From Papaver somniferum (taxonomy: Eukaryota > Streptophyta > Magnoliopsida > Ranunculales > Papaveraceae): 64,000 nucleotides of DNA. Position 1 is the stretch's first letter, and every line of letters starts with the position of its first letter. A program made the position numbers and the translations under genes. The stretch lies in NCBI RefSeq assembly GCF_003573695.1, contig NC_039364.1, forward strand, positions 64,252,256 to 64,316,255, given 5' to 3'. The notes under the pieces were generated by a model. It saw nothing but the letters and a program-made list of their open reading frames with translations, did no database searches and was not told the origin of the DNA. Of the stretch, positions 61,350-64,000 are shown piece by piece.

Positions 61350-61676
61350 GTTCGTGTATATATCAAGTCTCAACCTCTAATGAAATAACCGATAGACAGC
61401 AATCCAATCTCCATCAAATTCCTACCTACTCCTACCCACTTACCAACAATCTACATGGACCATTGTTTATCTGGTGATGTCAGGTTAAAAGCAGAGTAAA
61501 CTCTTGTCTCATTTACACACAATCATCGTCTTTTAGTAATGAAAACGTCTGGTTAGGAAATAGATTATTTTCAATCCAATTCAATTCAATCCGGGTAACA
61601 AAAAGAAGAAAAAAGCAATCAGTGAGTGACTCGTGATGAGCGGGTGGTGTTTCTGTTCCTTGTGGATGATAACAAG
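61350..61676. promoter_or_regulatory. Upstream region of the BORCS8-like gene
   Basis: The 330 bp between the TIR element end and the ATG contain no gene. No clear TATA box is seen. 5' UTR is expected in the last ~100 bp. Confidence 0.35.
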
Positions 61677-63324
61677 ATGGAAGGATTCTCCACAATCGAT
61701 GGCTTTGTGAATGGTAATACTTCCTTGCTTATTTCTCATCTCGGTTTCTTAGGTTTAAGTTTACAATTTATTAGGGCACACAAAAATAAATATGTAAATA
61801 TTGTTAGCATAAAAAATTCGAGCTTGATTGATGGGTTTTAACTGTTATAGGGTTTGATTGATGGTTTGGTGAGTTCAAACTGAATGAGTTTTTTTCTTCT
61901 GATTGAAAATTTATAAATAGTGAACGAAGGCGTGGTAGATATGTTGAAGTATTTGGCAAATGAACCTTCTGTTGGTCTTTATTACGTCCAGCAACATACC
62001 CACACCGCCCTTCCTAATCTTCTCCATCTCAATGTGAGTCTATTCTAGCTCTCTTCCATATTTTGCCTTATGATTCTCTTTTAGTGCAATCAGAATTTGG
62101 TATTATAGTATCAAACATACGATTGGGAATTTAAATTATAGTTGCTGTAAAAAAAAATTGTTGCCTACATCATGTTTCGTAACTATGGTACACTTTTCAT
62201 TCCAAAGATCCAATATTGCTGTAGAAACACTGCTCTGGTGCTTCTGGGTCGACAGTTGTTTTCTTCGGCGTGCACTGCGTTAAAAGAAGTCTCAATCTTA
62301 AAGAGATGTATATAACTCTTATGGAGTAACTATGTGAAAGAAAATTGCATGTATAAACCATTGGTACATTGATAGACGCTATGTTGATGTGGCAATATGT
62401 ACATATAATTTTGTAGGGAAAAGTTGTGAGCAAGTCTTACAAAACTATGCTTCATACAGAAGATTTGGAAGACTCTATTACTATGGTGAGGTCAATGAAA
62501 CAATGTGGATTGTCAATTGCCGATGATATGGTTAAGGAGATCAATAAGTCTCTAATTGTCATGTTGACATCACACCCACGGTGAGGGTAATATATTTTAT
62601 ATATTGATGTAATTGGTGTAAACATGCTTTGGATCATTTGGTTGACATGTAATACTGTGTTATCTACTTATGTTCCTGCTTCTACTATCTTTTGCAACTG
62701 AATCATCTTATTACCACATAATGTAACGATTTACAAAGATAAGCTTGGAAATTTGGAAGGAAAACTCGCAAAATTGTCTATTGAGTTAAGCTGCTGCTGC
62801 TACACACCAGAGCAGGAACCAAAATCTATCAAATTCAAGATATCGATTTATGACTAGCTAGATTTTGTTTTTTATTTTGTATCTTTTGAATCTTTGATGA
62901 TGAGTTTGTGCAGTGTTGTCTCAGGTTAATCAGCAACTCGAGTTCAGCATCTCAGACAAGTAGAAGCATCAACTCTTGGGGACCCGTGGCTTTTGGGTCT
63001 GGAGCAGTTGGCAACCCGCAAGATGGAGAAGGAAGTGCTAGTTATTTGTCAAGTGTTCTGAAATCGGCAAAAGAGAAGCTACGGTTTCCTAGTCCTCCAC
63101 TCTCTGAAGAGGTATCAGCTACAGCACATGTTTCAACATTGCCTGATAAAGAAGCAGCTGAAGAGCTCCCGTTGTCAAGTCAGATTGCAGAGCAGCAGCA
63201 TGAAAGACCAGTACCCTATGATGGAGACTCACCCCCTCATGAGTTATCTTTGCTTACAGAAAACTACGAGGAGTTCAAAGCTGATAGAGAAGCAAAACTA
63301 CAAGAATGGCTGCAGGAGGAATGA
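61677..63324 (+). CDS. BORCS8/MEF2BNB-like protein, four exons
   Basis: Exons 61677-61713, 61921-62033, 62417-62580 and 62925-63324, with GT-AG introns, give 237 aa. The start ATG has a good context (AACAAGATGG). Residues from about 20 include KYLANEPSVGLYYVQQH, matching the conserved LANEPSVALYRLQEH of animal BORCS8. They are followed by a helical stretch (HTEDLEDSITMVRSMKQC). In animals BORCS8 is a small subunit of BORC, which recruits Arl8 to lysosomes. The plant-type C-terminus here is longer, rich in Ser/Pro, with SYLSSVLKSAKEKLRFP and an acidic end. Exon 4 could use the earlier AG at 62913, but that leads to a stop, so the second AG is preferred. The role in plants is inferred from the family only. 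Confidence 0.85.
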
Positions 63325-64000
63325 GAAGCTGAATGCGCGAAGGAAATTAAACTCACAAGGATAACAAAGAAAGAGTTGACATGGATGAACAGTGAGTGTT
63401 ATATATTGGCTTGTGGCTGATTGACAGTGAGCATCCATGTAGGATCAGATGGGTTTATTTTCTTTAGTGAGATGGGTATGCTATAGTGAGATGGGTCCAC
63501 AGGCTGTTAATGGGATTATGATTATTTTCTTGATTAAAGAGAACAGTATGGTTATCAAATTTTTTTTTTTTTTTTTTTTTTAAAGAGAACAGTATATTTG
63601 TCTGGCTAAATTGGGGCCTATGGATTTATTCATCCACCCAATAAAGAATGATAAAGGGTGTCTAAAAGATTGTAAAAATACTAAATTAACCCTTAAAGAA
63701 ACCTTAATTATTCTAACACAAATACAAAATTATAACTTAATTAACAAAAACAAAAATCATTAATCAAAACTCGATTTCTTTTTCAATTTCCATGAAAATC
63801 AAAACTAAATCCTAATCAATCTCAAACAACAATTGAAATCTAATTTATGTATGGATTCTGAAAAAACAAAAAACAATTCAAGTGATTAAGTTAAATCCCT
63901 TTAAACCATTCCTTCCAAGTGGTACTCTACAATGATTTACCTCTAAATCTTTAAAATTCAGTCATTAAATTTTCTGAAAATCCACCCAGAATCAGTTTAT
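63325..64000. other. 3' flank, no gene
   Basis: Probable 3' UTR of the BORCS8-like gene, then a T-run at 63560-63581 bounded by a small direct repeat (AAAGAGAACAGTAT). AT-rich DNA follows to the window end. Confidence 0.5.

Overview
The window is nuclear DNA of a flowering plant, most likely a eudicot. The evidence is genes with GT-AG introns, several classes of plant transposon, and a decayed piece of plastid DNA. I cannot name the species from the sequence alone. Most of the 64 kb is transposable-element sequence, much of it nested. Two ordinary host genes can be assembled exon by exon without a break.

Layout. 1-5.9 kb: the 5' end of a minus-strand Ty3/gypsy element (open gag, primer-binding site, LTR), repeat-rich DNA, then a decayed Ty1/copia reverse-transcriptase fragment. 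5.96-16.2 kb: a long-LTR retrotransposon with 2.66 kb LTRs, TGTT...AACA ends and a GGCCC target-site duplication. It has a gag-like region and no recognisable pol. On the opposite strand it carries a broken plant-mobile-domain (PMD) gene. 16.2-22.6 kb: intergenic DNA with LTR scraps and a Stowaway-like MITE. 22.6-36.9 kb (minus): a complete 19-exon alpha-N-acetylglucosaminidase gene (NAGLU), encoding 812 aa with both catalytic glutamates. 37-40.5 kb: MITE-like elements and a copia RNase H remnant.

40.5-53.9 kb: a nuclear plastid insertion (petA, psbJ, psbL, psbF, psbE ... petL) split by a Ty3 element. That Ty3 element is itself split by a SIRE-like copia element that has lost pol. The join includes an inverted integrase fragment. 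53.9-55.0 kb: a LINE RNase H remnant and two MITEs.

55.05-61.35 kb: a TIR element holding a minisatellite array. Nested in it is a hAT transposon whose six-exon transposase gene reads through completely (706 aa). The hAT 3' terminus is missing and is replaced by a second copy of the flanking array. 61.7-63.3 kb (plus): a four-exon gene for a BORCS8/MEF2BNB-like protein.

NAGLU acts in lysosomal/vacuolar glycan breakdown. The BORCS8-like protein suggests lysosome/vacuole or endosome positioning by analogy with animals. The two are about 25 kb apart and nothing in the sequence links them in regulation. The most unusual items are the gag-only retrotransposon with an antisense PMD gene, the hAT element with aborted-repair structure and a possible intron created by duplication, and the triple nest inside plastid DNA.
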